From Amanita rubescens (taxonomy: Eukaryota > Basidiomycota > Agaricomycetes > Agaricales > Amanitaceae), in the NCBI GenBank assembly GCA_015039365.1, contig WION01000036.1:186001-250000 (forward strand): DNA of 64,000 bases, read 5' to 3'. How positions within the stretch are numbered: the first letter of the stretch is position 1; each line of letters starts with the position of its first letter. This document shows, piece by piece, positions 37,877-49,180 of the stretch. The notes under the pieces are model-generated. The model did not search any database and had not been told where the DNA came from. It saw nothing but the letters and a program-made list of their open reading frames with translations. The position numbers and the translations under genes are program-made.

Positions 37877-40800
37877 ATGGCCCCAGGAGGCTCCAAGAAG
37901 CCTCCACTGGATATCCCGAGGGAAACGAACCCTCGGGAAAGTTTGAATCTCGCAATTGAGGAAACCTCCTCATTGCTCCTTCCCGAGAAGGAGAGGAGGT
38001 ATCGTTCCTCACGAAAACGAATGAAAACTAAGTACTACGAGCTTGAGGCTCGTAGTGAGCAAATACGCAATGAAGTTCAGTTGAACTTCAGCTCAACATT
38101 GTCTCGTGAACTGGAAATAATATCCAGTACCCTTAAGAGCTGGCGGAAAGTCTTCCCCGCTCATAAACGAGAACATTATCTTCAGTGTTCTCAACTCATA
38201 TCCGATCACGCAACTGAGTTTGACATGTTCGTCGCGACATACTTGAAGTCTCACTTCAGACTCAATGAGCATTCACGCGTCGTTCAACTCAACTTCCGCA
38301 ACGCGTACCTATGCTTGCATAATGGTTCTTATGCCTCGGACACGTTACCCAAGCCATTCCTGAAGCTTGCTGAAATCTGGGATTCACGTGTACGCATTCA
38401 GCTCACTCACGACCTTACCCACTCGGATAGCCAACCTCCGACTCAAGACCCCGGTAACAAGCTGTCACCACTATTGGCAACCGCCGAGACAACGAGGAAG
38501 AGTCCCGGAGTCATCTCAAAGACGACTGTAGACAAGCGAGAACGCGTCCGAAGTGCGTCAACGCCAACACGTCCTGTCTCAACTCCGAGTAGGACCACCC
38601 TTCTCCCTATGGAGGACAAGCCCCGTCCTTCAACCGTTCCACGCAAACACGACTCTCCACGAGTCAAGTACGATGCTGGAAAGAGAGACTCGGCCCTTGA
38701 GTCTCCAGATACCCCGAGACGAGTTCAAGTCACTCGTACTCAAGAGCGTCCGAGCTCGTTGAAGCCGGACCTCACTCCCGCATCTCGTGAACTCCAAAGG
38801 AATTCACCGAGTAAGCCCAACGAGCCAGCAATAGCTCGTGGTTTAGATTCACGAGGGAAACTTCCCTCGGAATCGTCTAAGAAGACGGAATTGTCCGTCT
38901 CTCATACACCGTCTCGGAAATCCAATACGCGTGATAAGCGTATACCGCCGCCAATGTTGGAACCCTCCGTGTTTGTCCGGAAACTTCCAGACAAAAGTAC
39001 GAGAGTTGTCGGATCTTCGTCAAAGTATCAAGTTGTCGCCGCCGTCGCACGTTGTGCTCCTATCCCTCGCGCTGAGTCCAAATCGAAGTCTCGAATTGGA
39101 TATAAGTTGGTTAGCACGAAGGAACAAGAGAGCGCAGTCAAATATGCACCTTCAACCGAGACAGCCCTCTCGCTGTCTGAATCTTTGCCCGTCACCTCTA
39201 TACGGGCCAATCCTTCAGCTCAGCTCAAACATGAGCTAACCCTCGCGCCTTCGTGGCTTCCTAAACGATGCGATCGTGTCGTCACCACAAAGTCAGCAAT
39301 CAGCGAACCTCCCGCTGTACGAGAGGTAGTTCAACTCGAACAAATTATAGAAGTAGAGGGGAGCTCACCCTTACTTCCCGAAATCTCAAATGAGCACATA
39401 CCCGCGCGCTCGCCTGATGCTCTTGGATTCGTGAGCGCGCCCGGCTATATTTCTTCCTTTGCTGGTGAAATGGGGGAGAAACGGCAAGTTTGCGATGCCA
39501 TTGTCAGTATACAGAATGTCGAAAGTGAGGAAGTATCCTCACTGGTCCCGGAAGACTCCACGTCGCTAGTCCCCTCTTCTGTTGCCTCTACTGTTCCCGC
39601 ATTCCCAACTGCACCTGCTCACGCACCTTCAAACGGACTTATACTACCACCCTTTGAGGTGGTATCAGTATTACGATGTAGCCTAAACATCGTTAGTATA
39701 CACAATAACGAAGATGAGGAAGTTTCCTCACCTGCTCTCCCTGCACGTAACATGCCTACTCGTCAATCTCCAGATGAGGCTTCACCACCGGCTGAGGTGG
39801 TATCGAGACGATGCAGCCTGAACATTGTCAATATATACGACAACGTAGACGAGGAAGTCCGATCCTCACCTGTCCCTCCTACTCGTGGTACTTCTCGTCG
39901 GTCTCCCAAGGTTACAACACCTATTGAGGTGTTACCGAGACAACGTAACTATGACATTGTCAGTACACATCGAGGAAGTGAGGAAGCCTCCTCAACTGAT
40001 GACGTGGCAGTCCCTACACTGTCAGCTCCCAATCCCATCATCCTTCCCGTCCTCTCTGTTCAAGCCGAACCCTCTGGTGAACCCGCAGACGAGGATGAAT
40101 CATCTGCTAAGGTGGTATCACAACAATATGATCCAAACGTCGTTAGCAGCTCAAAGCCATCAAGAGTGAGTAAAGTATACTCACCGTACCCTAGGACCGC
40201 TCGTAAGCAGTCCGAACTCTTGAAAACTCCTTCCGAAGTGTCGGAAGGAAGACCACGTGTGAAAGCCGTGGTACACGTTCAGGAGCGTACAGTTCGATGC
40301 TCCTCTATCCTCAACGACTCCGTTTGTCGGATCCCGAAGGTTCTACCTAGCAGAACAGTTGCTACTGTGTCCAAATCGAAGTCTCGAATTGGAGACACAG
40401 CGGTCAGTACAAGAAAGCTAGCAAGTCGGACAGAATACATGCCCTTTGCCAAGGAAACTTCCTTGGTGCCAAAACCTTCGCCAGTCTCCCCTACACCGGC
40501 CATCCCCTCTTCACAGCTCCAAAATGAGCTAATCCGTTCACCTCCTCGTGTTTCTAAACGACGTGAGGTTCACGTTACGAACAAGAAACTGGTAGTGAGT
40601 AAAGTCACTCACCAAAAGAATGAAGTCCGTTCTAGAGTCCCTGAGCCAGCCTTAAACGTGCGGGCTGGTAAGAATTTACTCGCTCCCTCTGCGAGAAAGC
40701 CGCAACAGCTCAAAAGAACTGTTGAAGTCGAGAGGAACGCACCTGCGCCTCTCGAAACGTCAAAAGAGAGCATAATCGAACGCTCTACGTCAATTCCTGG

Positions 40801-42361
40801 ACCTTCTAACATACGGGTCCAATCTTCTTTACTTTCAATCGAATTGGGGGAGAAACGGCGGATCTACGACACCACCGTCGTTAATATACAGCACATAAGT
40901 GAGGAAATGTCCTCACCTAATGCCTTGGTAGCGTCCATGCTATCCGTCCCTGCTCCCGCTACCTCTTCCGTCCAAGCAGAGGCTCCTCGTCACCCACTAG
41001 ACGAGGACAGGCCACCTATTGAGGCAGTATCTAGACAACATGGCCTAAATGTTGTCAATGACAGAACAACAGTGAGTAAGGTATACTCACGGAACTCCCA
41101 GACTGTTCGAAGGCAGTCTAACCCCAACAACTATCCTTCTGAAGTTTCAGAAGGAAGGCATTTAGCGAGCGCTGCAGCGTACGTTCAAGAACGCAGACGT
41201 AGACGTTCACTCGATTGTGACGAAACCATTCGTCGTATCCATAAGGGTCCACCGGACAAGACAAACGAGTCCGCATCCCAACGACTGAGCCTATTCGTCG
41301 TTAGGAGAGAAATAGACTTGAGCATGAGTGCATGCTCACCCGAAGATTCCGAACCCCCTCCGGTACAACCCGAGGCTGCTCCTCAGCACTTCAACATCCC
41401 GAGAGCCACTGAGCTCTCTATTCCCTGTTCGAAACCGGTTCTGCGCCGTCCTGAGCCCATACTGGGAATCTCCCATGTTGAAATCTCGGAAAATCGTGCG
41501 GAAAGACTCCCGGAGTCCGTCAACGTCGAGGAACGTGTTGAAGACACCCCTCAAGACCCATACGCCGTCAACAACGAGGAAAGGAATGTTAACCTGCACT
41601 CACCTAGTCCCCGTGTGGCTGTCTCGTCACCCTACCCTTCAATTCTTGTCCATCCCGTGCAGGCTTATCCAATCCTCCAGCTGAAAAGCATCGCGCTTCA
41701 GCTGGATCAGCCTTTCATGCGGTCGAACGTTGGGCCCGACTGTCTCGATTCATCCCGACAGCAAGTGCTAGACGTCGTCAGTGGAACAGTTGGAGTGAGC
41801 ATCAACCCGCACTCACCTGTACCAAGCGCGGTCCCCACGTCGTTCTTCTCATCGACGTCCACCAGTGCTCTACTGTCCCTTCCAACGACCCAGTTGAGTA
41901 GCGCTTTGCGCCAACTGGTTGGATCTTCAACACAGTCGAGTGACTTGCCCTCTCAATCCCGACGATATCCCTGTGATGTCGTCAGTCAGTCATTCAACCC
42001 GAGCGCCGCTGCGTACTCACCTCAACCCGCAATGGCGCTCACACTGCCGATACTCCAAGCTGTAGCTTTCGACCTTGACTGTAGTCTTGGCATGTCGTTG
42101 AGAATGACGCGGGTCCTCAGTGTCATTACCTTCTGCGCAATCCACAATCGCGAGGCTGAAGAGACGGAGTACACAATCATCCACGAGGATGACAAGACTC
42201 CCACTTCAGCCCCTCCTTATGCCTACGTTGACGCCAAGGCCGCAGCGAACGCGCCACCCTCGCTTCCGCCCAAACCTTCGTGGTGGGCGGAAACTCCTGA
42301 TTCCACGAGCGTCGAACATATTTGGCGCACCCGCTATAAGCCGTCCAACGTAGCGGTGTAA
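37877..42361 (+). CDS. 1494-codon ORF of element A, no recognised domain
   Basis: Opens at ATG 37877, 125 nt inside the 5' LTR, and stays open to TAA 42359. Residues about 1-175 are the only globular-looking part (for example REHYLQCSQLISDHATEFDM) and could be a diverged Gag; this is a guess. The rest is Ser/Pro/Arg/Val-rich and made of diverged repeats with a core like SLNIVSIHNNEDEEVSSP, and two copies of a module around AAAYVQERRRRRS...KGPPDK. No protease, RT or integrase motif is present. The DNA is full of short perfect hairpins, and the antisense of each IV(S/N)...SP core reads as a canonical fungal intron. Whether the protein is made is unknown. Confidence 0.6.
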   Translation: MAPGGSKKPPLDIPRETNPRESLNLAIEETSSLLLPEKERRYRSSRKRMKTKYYELEARSEQIRNEVQLNFSSTLSRELEIISSTLKSWRKVFPAHKREHYLQCSQLISDHATEFDMFVATYLKSHFRLNEHSRVVQLNFRNAYLCLHNGSYASDTLPKPFLKLAEIWDSRVRIQLTHDLTHSDSQPPTQDPGNKLSPLLATAETTRKSPGVISKTTVDKRERVRSASTPTRPVSTPSRTTLLPMEDKPRPSTVPRKHDSPRVKYDAGKRDSALESPDTPRRVQVTRTQERPSSLKPDLTPASRELQRNSPSKPNEPAIARGLDSRGKLPSESSKKTELSVSHTPSRKSNTRDKRIPPPMLEPSVFVRKLPDKSTRVVGSSSKYQVVAAVARCAPIPRAESKSKSRIGYKLVSTKEQESAVKYAPSTETALSLSESLPVTSIRANPSAQLKHELTLAPSWLPKRCDRVVTTKSAISEPPAVREVVQLEQIIEVEGSSPLLPEISNEHIPARSPDALGFVSAPGYISSFAGEMGEKRQVCDAIVSIQNVESEEVSSLVPEDSTSLVPSSVASTVPAFPTAPAHAPSNGLILPPFEVVSVLRCSLNIVSIHNNEDEEVSSPALPARNMPTRQSPDEASPPAEVVSRRCSLNIVNIYDNVDEEVRSSPVPPTRGTSRRSPKVTTPIEVLPRQRNYDIVSTHRGSEEASSTDDVAVPTLSAPNPIILPVLSVQAEPSGEPADEDESSAKVVSQQYDPNVVSSSKPSRVSKVYSPYPRTARKQSELLKTPSEVSEGRPRVKAVVHVQERTVRCSSILNDSVCRIPKVLPSRTVATVSKSKSRIGDTAVSTRKLASRTEYMPFAKETSLVPKPSPVSPTPAIPSSQLQNELIRSPPRVSKRREVHVTNKKLVVSKVTHQKNEVRSRVPEPALNVRAGKNLLAPSARKPQQLKRTVEVERNAPAPLETSKESIIERSTSIPGPSNIRVQSSLLSIELGEKRRIYDTTVVNIQHISEEMSSPNALVASMLSVPAPATSSVQAEAPRHPLDEDRPPIEAVSRQHGLNVVNDRTTVSKVYSRNSQTVRRQSNPNNYPSEVSEGRHLASAAAYVQERRRRRSLDCDETIRRIHKGPPDKTNESASQRLSLFVVRREIDLSMSACSPEDSEPPPVQPEAAPQHFNIPRATELSIPCSKPVLRRPEPILGISHVEISENRAERLPESVNVEERVEDTPQDPYAVNNEERNVNLHSPSPRVAVSSPYPSILVHPVQAYPILQLKSIALQLDQPFMRSNVGPDCLDSSRQQVLDVVSGTVGVSINPHSPVPSAVPTSFFSSTSTSALLSLPTTQLSSALRQLVGSSTQSSDLPSQSRRYPCDVVSQSFNPSAAAYSPQPAMALTLPILQAVAFDLDCSLGMSLRMTRVLSVITFCAIHNREAEETEYTIIHEDDKTPTSAPPYAYVDAKAAANAPPSLPPKPSWWAETPDSTSVEHIWRTRYKPSNVAV
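39683..39731 (-). other. Antisense intron-like unit (example in element A)
   Basis: Read on the minus strand, this 49-nt unit has donor CAG|GTGAGG, the perfect branch-point box TACTAAC (39692-39698) and acceptor TTTAG. Similar units are at 39818-39869, 41045-41090, 41291-41339, 41768-41816 and 42711-42753. All are 43-52 nt, the same size as the introns of the host genes here. Confidence 0.6.
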
Positions 42362-45351
42362 CGTATCGATTCCGGCTATGCTGGAACCGATACTGAAACC
42401 CTTCCGACATCCGGACTCGGACCTCCGACACCTCGGACCCCCAACCTCGGCATCGGATATGTCTCGGACCGAGTAGCGCACATAGTACACGAGGTACACA
42501 GTATATATTATGTCGTAGTTAGTTCGGATATACATCTTCTTCTCCCCCGCACTGCGCATCTACGTTCCGAGAGTCAACGAGTGCGACCGAGCTCGGACGA
42601 GCACCTTTCGGTGCTGCCGAACTCGCCGGCCGCATCGCATCTCGGAGGCTGCACCCCAAGTCAGCCTCTCTTGCGTTGTTTCAGCGGTTAACTCGAGACG
42701 ACTGGATTGCCTAGTTGTCAATAAAACGAATGTGATGGGTGAACATCACTCACATCTACGCTGGGCGGAAACGATACCGCCCAACTTAACAATGATCTTC
42801 GTACTCGGAAATGAACCTGGTCCCGAGGCTAAAGCAACGAACGAATTGGGTCACTCCCTAACCCACGAGCGTCGCGCGGAATCTCCGCATTGTCAATATT
42901 CTCGGTCTCCTTCGTTGTTGGCTTCACCGTGACTCCGAGTCCCCCAAATCTGTAAATCTGTAAATTATGAAGATATCCATCAATAAAACGACTAAATCCG
43001 AGTTGTAAACATACAACTCACCTAATTAATCAACTTAATCATTTACGACCACGGAGACTCATCTCCGAACATTTAATTTTACTCCTCTTCTCTTGAAGGG
43101 GAAAGGACTCGGCGAGTCAAACGCGATTCGCCTTAAAAATAATAAATCAACCGAGAGTTAAATCAAACTCTCTGAAAACATACGGAAGACTCGCCATTAG
43201 GTCTTCCAACCGTTCATTGGACATTCGCGTACTCGGGAATACCGTATCTAGCATGTCCCGCAGTTAATAAAAGTACAGGAAAACGAAAGGAAGAAGGCTT
43301 ACCGGCTGGTAGTCTCTATCCCTTTCTCCTGCACTCGTGACCCCTTATTGCTCGATTTACGCATGGTTCACAAACGAGAGGTCGACGCAAAGTCCTAACC
43401 TCGAGGCTGACATATCGTCCAAGCCTTGAAAATGCTTCTGAGGGCCAGTATTAGTCCTCCCTTCTAATCCATCTACCTGAGAAGCCACGCCAACGTCATT
43501 GAGCTGTCAATACGAGGATGGAAAGCCGGAAGATGAGACTTACCTAGTCTCGAAAGTATCCCGCTCCCGTCTCCCTCTTAATTTCGTCGGCCGTTCGACC
43601 GAATGATGGATAAAAGACAATGCTATGCCAACGTCGTCAGTAACTCAACATCACCATAGTAGGATTACCTACTATGCTTGTACCCTCGGGAAACTATCCC
43701 GAGAATCTCAACTTCTCCACCGAAAAAAAAAAAAAAAAAAAAAGAATTCTGGGGGAAGAGACTCGCGACGAGTCTAAGTCGATTCTTGTAATCTCCAATA
43801 GCGCCGGAGAGTATCAAGGAACTCTCTAAAATGCACAAAGGACACTCTTCTGAGTTCTTCACATTGATACGAGACAGCTGTGAGAAGCATTAGCGAGAAA
43901 AACGGAAGAAGTAGATGAGGAAGGACTTACCCATCCAAAGTCCTCACCCCTTTCCCGTCTTGCCCGCTCCCATCCGTCCTCGGCGTCCAGTTGGCTAGTT
44001 CTCCATCGAAGACAACACACAGGCTGTTGCTGGGCCCATTCCGTCCCTGTCGAAACGCATGAGGGACCAAACCCTCGTGAAATAGCCAGTATGCACACCT
44101 ATAGGCAGAAATCAGACACCGCGTCGACAGGAAAGATACCTGGAACTCACCCGGCATCCAGACCACCCCCAATTCTCCCCAGAACACGTTCTGTGGGGGA
44201 GAACTCATCCAACTATTCGCAATTGAGTAGCACACGAGGTCGCCTACACGCTGCCTCATCCCCTTCTCCTATCCGCGGCACGCCATTGCATGGAAGTCAT
44301 CCAGCCCCTAATGTGAGTGTCACCGTCAGTCAATGGTGCCAGAGCCAAGAAGAGAAGAAGACGAGGAACTCACCTCGTCCTCATACCTGCCACATACGAT
44401 CGCTCCGTCCCTCTCTTCCTCGTCCTTCCCTTCCTTGTCCTTCCGTCTTCTCCACCGCGAAGGAGTCTAAATGGCTCTTGTAGCCGTTATCGCAACGTTT
44501 GATGAGCTCCAGTCGATAGGAGCTCCCCTTCTCATCGTTATCGCTGGACACCCCTAGCGATTGACGCGCGCATCACATGACCACCGACCTTCCAAATCTG
44601 GAAAGCACGTCGAAATCTCGACGCGTGCAAGCCCGTCTAATTTAGTGAGGCTCGGACCTTGCTCAGGCAGCTGGATGCTGCCAGAAGTACATGTTGGGAA
44701 GCTCCCAACACCCCCTCAACCTTGTGCTGAAGTACAGCACGCTACGACCATGAAGGCCCAGGCAACCTTCCTCATTCGGAAGTCACACCGACACCAACAC
44801 GTTCAGCTTCAAACGTTCTTATCAACCCCCACTTCGATCTCTGGACTTCAAAATCACCACGAGCAAGTCCATCACCGCGTCTCTACGCATGTTGAGCTCC
44901 GCTTCTACCACCCAAGAGCACCGCTGCCGCCTCCCTCGAATCCTGGTTGGTCACACACACGTCACGAACTTCCAAACTGGGAAGGAACGTCGAATTTTGA
45001 CGCGCACCCTCGTCAAACGTTCAGAAGACTGGTTCTCGCTCACGCCGCGTCGGAAATGTTCGCTTTCAGAAGGAACAAACACCTATCACTACTCTACACC
45101 TCCGAGGATAGAAGAAGTAAATTACTGCGACGATTTACCGTCTCTCCACGGAAAATGGTGCCCCAAGTTGAATTTTGCACGGAAATCTCTTCTCCCCTCA
45201 GTTCTACCTTCGCCCCGTACCTTGTGGCGAGTGGGGGAGGATGTGAGGGCTATACAATCTCCTTGGGGAATTTTCTCAAGATGAATCAACGTCCTCAAGC
45301 CCAAATTTCGTTCACATCTGCATTTTCAATTGAAGATCACTACATGATCTT
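42362..45351 (+). other. 3' untranslated region of element A
   Basis: Three kilobases without a recognisable gene. The hairpin pattern continues (for example AGCACC/GGTGCT near 42605), and antisense introns continue too (42711-42753, with others near 43270, 43510, 43640, 43900, 44100 and 44330). An A21 run lies at 43723-43743. Two diverged copies of a module with a CGTCGA/TCGACG-type hairpin occur near 44570-44640 and 44950-45030; relatives are in element B near 60000-60260. A 268-codon frame at 44561-45367 runs into the LTR and is not supported as a gene. Confidence 0.6.
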
Positions 45352-45362
45352 GTGGGGGAGAG
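45352..45362 (+). promoter_or_regulatory. Polypurine tract of element A
   Basis: GTGGGGGAGAG immediately before the 3' LTR, the position of the plus-strand primer. The same string precedes the 3' LTR of element B. Confidence 0.8.
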
Positions 45363-45658
45363 TGTAAGGTAGCTACAAGAGCTGCCTGAAGCCCTATGGA
45401 TATTCATGATGTTGGAGATCCAGAGGATCTCCAAGCCTGAAGACTGGGGAGTTGTGGACAACTCCCATAGATATACTGTATATAGTTGAAGTCACGCGTG
45501 ACTGTATATTCACGCATTGACACATTACATAATCATCCTATACTTTACCCACCTGCGCTACATAGCACGTCTCAAGAATATATCTTGGTCCAGTGCACAC
45601 TGTTGGCGCAACGGGTGTTTGTATAAGGAATAACCACTATCATCTTAACCACTTTACA
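45363..45658 (+). repeat. 3' LTR of element A
   Basis: 296 bp matching 37456-37751 with no difference noticed, followed by the target copy TAGAT. Confidence 0.95.
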
Positions 45659-48600
45659 TAGATACATATGGTATCAGTGTTATAGGCCTAGAAGGAACAG
45701 GAGTCTCCTCTTTTATTTGTGGAGAGGGAGTACGTCTAAAGGGTTCAGGAGTTTTACGTTTTTTAAACATATCACTCATTTGACGTTTGAATTGATCTCG
45801 TAAACGAGACTGTTTATCAATTCCTTGACCCTTTTTCCAATCATCGCGTTGTCTACGATAATTGTCACGTCTTTCTTGTTCTCTTTCTTCCCTTTGCCTT
45901 TGGATATCATCTTCCAAAAAAATCTCTTCGACGATTGGCAAATTCATCACCATCATCATCATCGTTTGAATCATCAGAAGGGTCTGACTGCTGTCGATCA
46001 GGAGATGCACCCCTTCGATCCAAACTTGGTGAGCGTCTATGGCTCGGAGAACGTCTACGGTTCTCTGGGAGTAAGTTATCTAGATCCAAATTTTGTGGAG
46101 GGCGGTTAGGTTCCTCTTGAGGAATCGCCTCCCAGATCGGACCAAGATCTTCAGTAATTATATCTGCAGTCTTTCCTTTGCGCGGAAACCTGTTTTCAAA
46201 GAATGTAGCCTGGGAGGATATGACCAGTGTGTTTGTCGACGTCATGAACCTATAGCCTTTGGTTCCTGATTCATATCCTACAAAAGTGCATAAAACGGAT
46301 TTTTCGGACAGCTTATCCGGTCTCCGTTGATCAGGGATAAATACCCAGGCTTCACATCCAAATACTCGAAAGTATGATACGTCTGGTTTTTTGTTAAGAA
46401 GATTTTCCAGAGGGGTCTTCCATTTAGTCCGTTTTAGGGGAGTGCGGTTGTACACATGCACAGCCGTTCTGAATGAGAACTCCCACCAAGATTTCGGACA
46501 TCCTGCGTCTAATCGCATAGCCTCAGCTTTGTCTGACAAAGTCTGATTCATGCGTTCAACGCGACCATTTTGTTGTGGGGTGTAAGGAGCTGTCTGTTGA
46601 TGTTTAATTCCTTTGGATTTAAGGAATTCTTCAAAGGCTTTATTTACAAATTCCCCCCCTCGATCAGAACGGAGGTGAGAAATAGGTTGTTTAGGATCTA
46701 CAAACTCATTATACCATCCGGTAAAATATTCTAGAGTTTGATCTTTGGTTTTTAATAAACCAATCCACGTATACGAGGTGAAATCGTCAACGATAACACC
46801 AATATATTTGTATTTGTGGTAAGATATGGCCGGTACGGTCATGAGATCCATATGGAGTAACTCAAAGGGATGAGTAGCTCTCTTTGAAGACAGTTTATAA
46901 GGTTTTGCCTTCATTTTGCCTTTTAGACAACCTTCACAACGTAGTTTTCCTTCTGGAAGTGTAACTTCTTTCCATCCATTGACATTTAACGGTATCTTTG
47001 AAAAGACTTCGTTAGATGGATGACCAAAACGTTTATGCCAGGTCTCGTAGTCTAATAGTTTTTCTATAGACTCTGCGTTTGGTTTCTTTATCGGTCTTCC
47101 AAGAATTAATTTAGAATTCCTGTTGGCTAAGCCAGGACCGGAAACCAGTGTAGGATTCATTATAATAATCCTACCTCGAGCGTAAACTAATGTATCATCG
47201 GGCACAAGATAATGTCCTTCGATACATGTTCTACCCGAGTCTGTAAAGGAAAAGACTACCATCTTTTCATCTTGTTTACAAGTTAATCCTTGTCGGATCA
47301 ATCTGCCGTTTGAAATCAAGCGTGCAGTTGCCCGTGGCATATAAAGGACAGGGAAGAGCTTTACGAGTGTTGTTTCTCCTGTGGATAACTTGTGTTCAAG
47401 AATAACTGTGCCAAGTCCCTCAAGACGATCTAAACCATTAGCAGTTTTAACACTGTGGTTTTCATTTGCAGGAAATTCTCTGTATTCAGAGAAGTCTTTC
47501 CTACTAAAGGTAAAGTGATCGGATGCACCGGAGTCACACATCCATAGCGTATCTCCAGTACGTTTCTCAACACATTCCGGACAGGGACATGTTGGATGTA
47601 CTTTATCCTTAAATTTTCTTTTATTGACCGCTAAACATGTAAAAGGTTTCTTAAACATGTTACCAATATTATATGATCGTTCGATCATATTTGCATTATA
47701 AATGGCAGTATCACACGACTTATCTCTTACGAGGCAGGTTTCGTCTAAATTTTCTTTATAATTTATACTATCATATAGTACAGATTGTTCAAAGAAGGAA
47801 TTTATAGTACGACGATGATGTCCCAGTTTAGGGAACACCATTTTCATCGCTGCCTCTATAAAGAGAAAGTTAGCCATTTCCAGTTTCTTAATGGTTTCAT
47901 ACCATTGTTCGCCGTTATCTTCATAGTAATAATCGTCATAATATAGTTCAGCTTCCTGATCTATATCCATATTTTTATAATCGATATCGTCTGACGATAT
48001 CCCCATTCCTCGGTTCGATTTATAGGACTCAAAGTCCTGTTCGTCCTTTTCTCTTTGTTTGCCTTTGCTAGAGCCGGCAAATGGCTCAGTGATGTCATAA
48101 GGCCCAATACGGGCGACGGTATGTGCAGAACTCATAGTATGTTCTGCGGCTTTGGCAGCCTTCTTCTCGGCTGCATCTGCCTTTCGGCGTTCTCGGTTCC
48201 TCTCCCAGTTAGGACCACGTGTTTGGCCCTCAACTTTACCCGGCCAATTTTGATTTGCCGGAGGAGCAGTAGGAGCCGGTGTCTGAGCGCCTTGTGGAGG
48301 CCTAGAATAAGGCCTCCCCCCACGTCCACGACCTGCTCCGCGGCCACGTCCACGAGCACGTCCTTGTCCTCGACCACGTACTTGTTGCCATGGTTGCTGC
48401 TGTTGTTGCGACGTATTAGCCGTCGCGGCAGATTCAGGGTGCCTTCGGCGCCACTCATTCTGGATTAAGGGAAGTATCCCTTGGATCGTAAGATCCGATG
48501 GTTCTGTTGTGGCAAGAACCACAGCAGCAAAGTTGTCCCAATGACGGGGGACAGCTGAAAGTACAATCATTGCCTGTACATTTGCAGGCAATGTAATTCC

Positions 48601-49179
48601 GCTTGATGCTAAGCGGTTTATGATGGCGAGGAGGTCGTTTAAGGATTGTGTGGGATCCTTTTTATCTTGGAATTTCCAATTTATTGCTAATTGGAAATCA
48701 TTATATATACCGGCAGACGTTGTCACACCGTATTGTTCTGCTAAGTTCTGCCATAGAACTCGAGCAGAAACTACATGTTCGTTGATCTGCTGTATAGTAG
48801 CAGTACACTTCATGTTTATGGATCCGAGGATGCGATCATCCTCGACGACCCAATCATCATAGGCCTTTTTGATAGCCTCTGCATCATCAATCATTTGTTG
48901 AGTGATGGCGGGTTGTGCGGGTTGTGCCGGTATCGCCGCTTCAGTTTCCGTTTCCGGAACTGCTGCTGTTGCTGGAACAGCTGGAATAAAGGCTTGAACC
49001 CCTGTATCCAGATAGAATTGTTCCAACGGCGTTATTCGTCTTGGACGAACATAATCAGTTTTTAGGTACCGATATAAACCTTTAGTTTGTAATAGGAAAC
49101 GCATCATGCGTTCCCATTCTTTATAGTTAGTTCCATTCAAAACGGGAATGGAACTAGGAATCGTCAAGTCGTTAGACAT
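45659..49179 (-). CDS. Copia Gag-protease-integrase (N-terminal part of Gag-Pol)
   Basis: Starts ATG 49179 (MSNDLTIPSSIPVLNG). Gag residues about 1-300 include YKEWERMMRFLLQT and an Arg/Gly-rich tail instead of a clear zinc knuckle. The protease active site is LWMCDSGASDHF. The integrase shows a zinc-binding HKRFGHPS...CEGCLKGK, then DLMTVPA, VIVDDFTSYTW and the LRSDRGGEFVNKAFEEFL core, and a C-terminal Copia-type VFGCEAWVF. A frame break at the A7 run (45916-45922) ends the main frame early; with six A's the frame would continue (FLEDDIQRQREE) to the insertion point of element A. The two pol halves were one ORF of about 1950 residues. Confidence 0.93.
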
Positions 49180-49180
49180 G

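Larger units (their letters stand above)
37456..45658 (+). mobile_element. LTR element A: non-autonomous, long ORF, antisense introns and hairpins
   Basis: Identical-looking 296-bp LTRs (37456-37751 and 45363-45658; TGTAAGG...TTTACA) flanked by TAGAT at 37451-37455 and 45659-45663 show a true LTR-type integration into the Copia pol. A polypurine tract GTGGGGGAGAG (45352-45362) precedes the right LTR, setting the + orientation. No protease, RT, RNase H or integrase motif is seen in any frame, so it must depend on another element. The interior holds a 1494-codon ORF (37877-42361) and a 3-kb 3' region. Element B shares the polypurine tract, the CTTTTTT just after the 5' LTR, and related protein modules. 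Confidence 0.92.

Noticed and set aside
37877..42361. A minus-strand spliced protein gene made by joining the antisense introns of element A
   Set aside because: Several stretches between consecutive intron-like units are closed in all three frames (for example just below 41768), so a continuous antisense protein is not supported; only the intron signals are.
43927..44259. 110-codon minus-strand frame in the 3' region of element A
   Set aside because: Open between intron-like units, but its phase does not fit both neighbours and no family is recognised.
44561..45367. 268-codon frame at the end of element A
   Set aside because: It runs through the polypurine tract into the LTR and has no domain or composition different from the hairpin-rich background.
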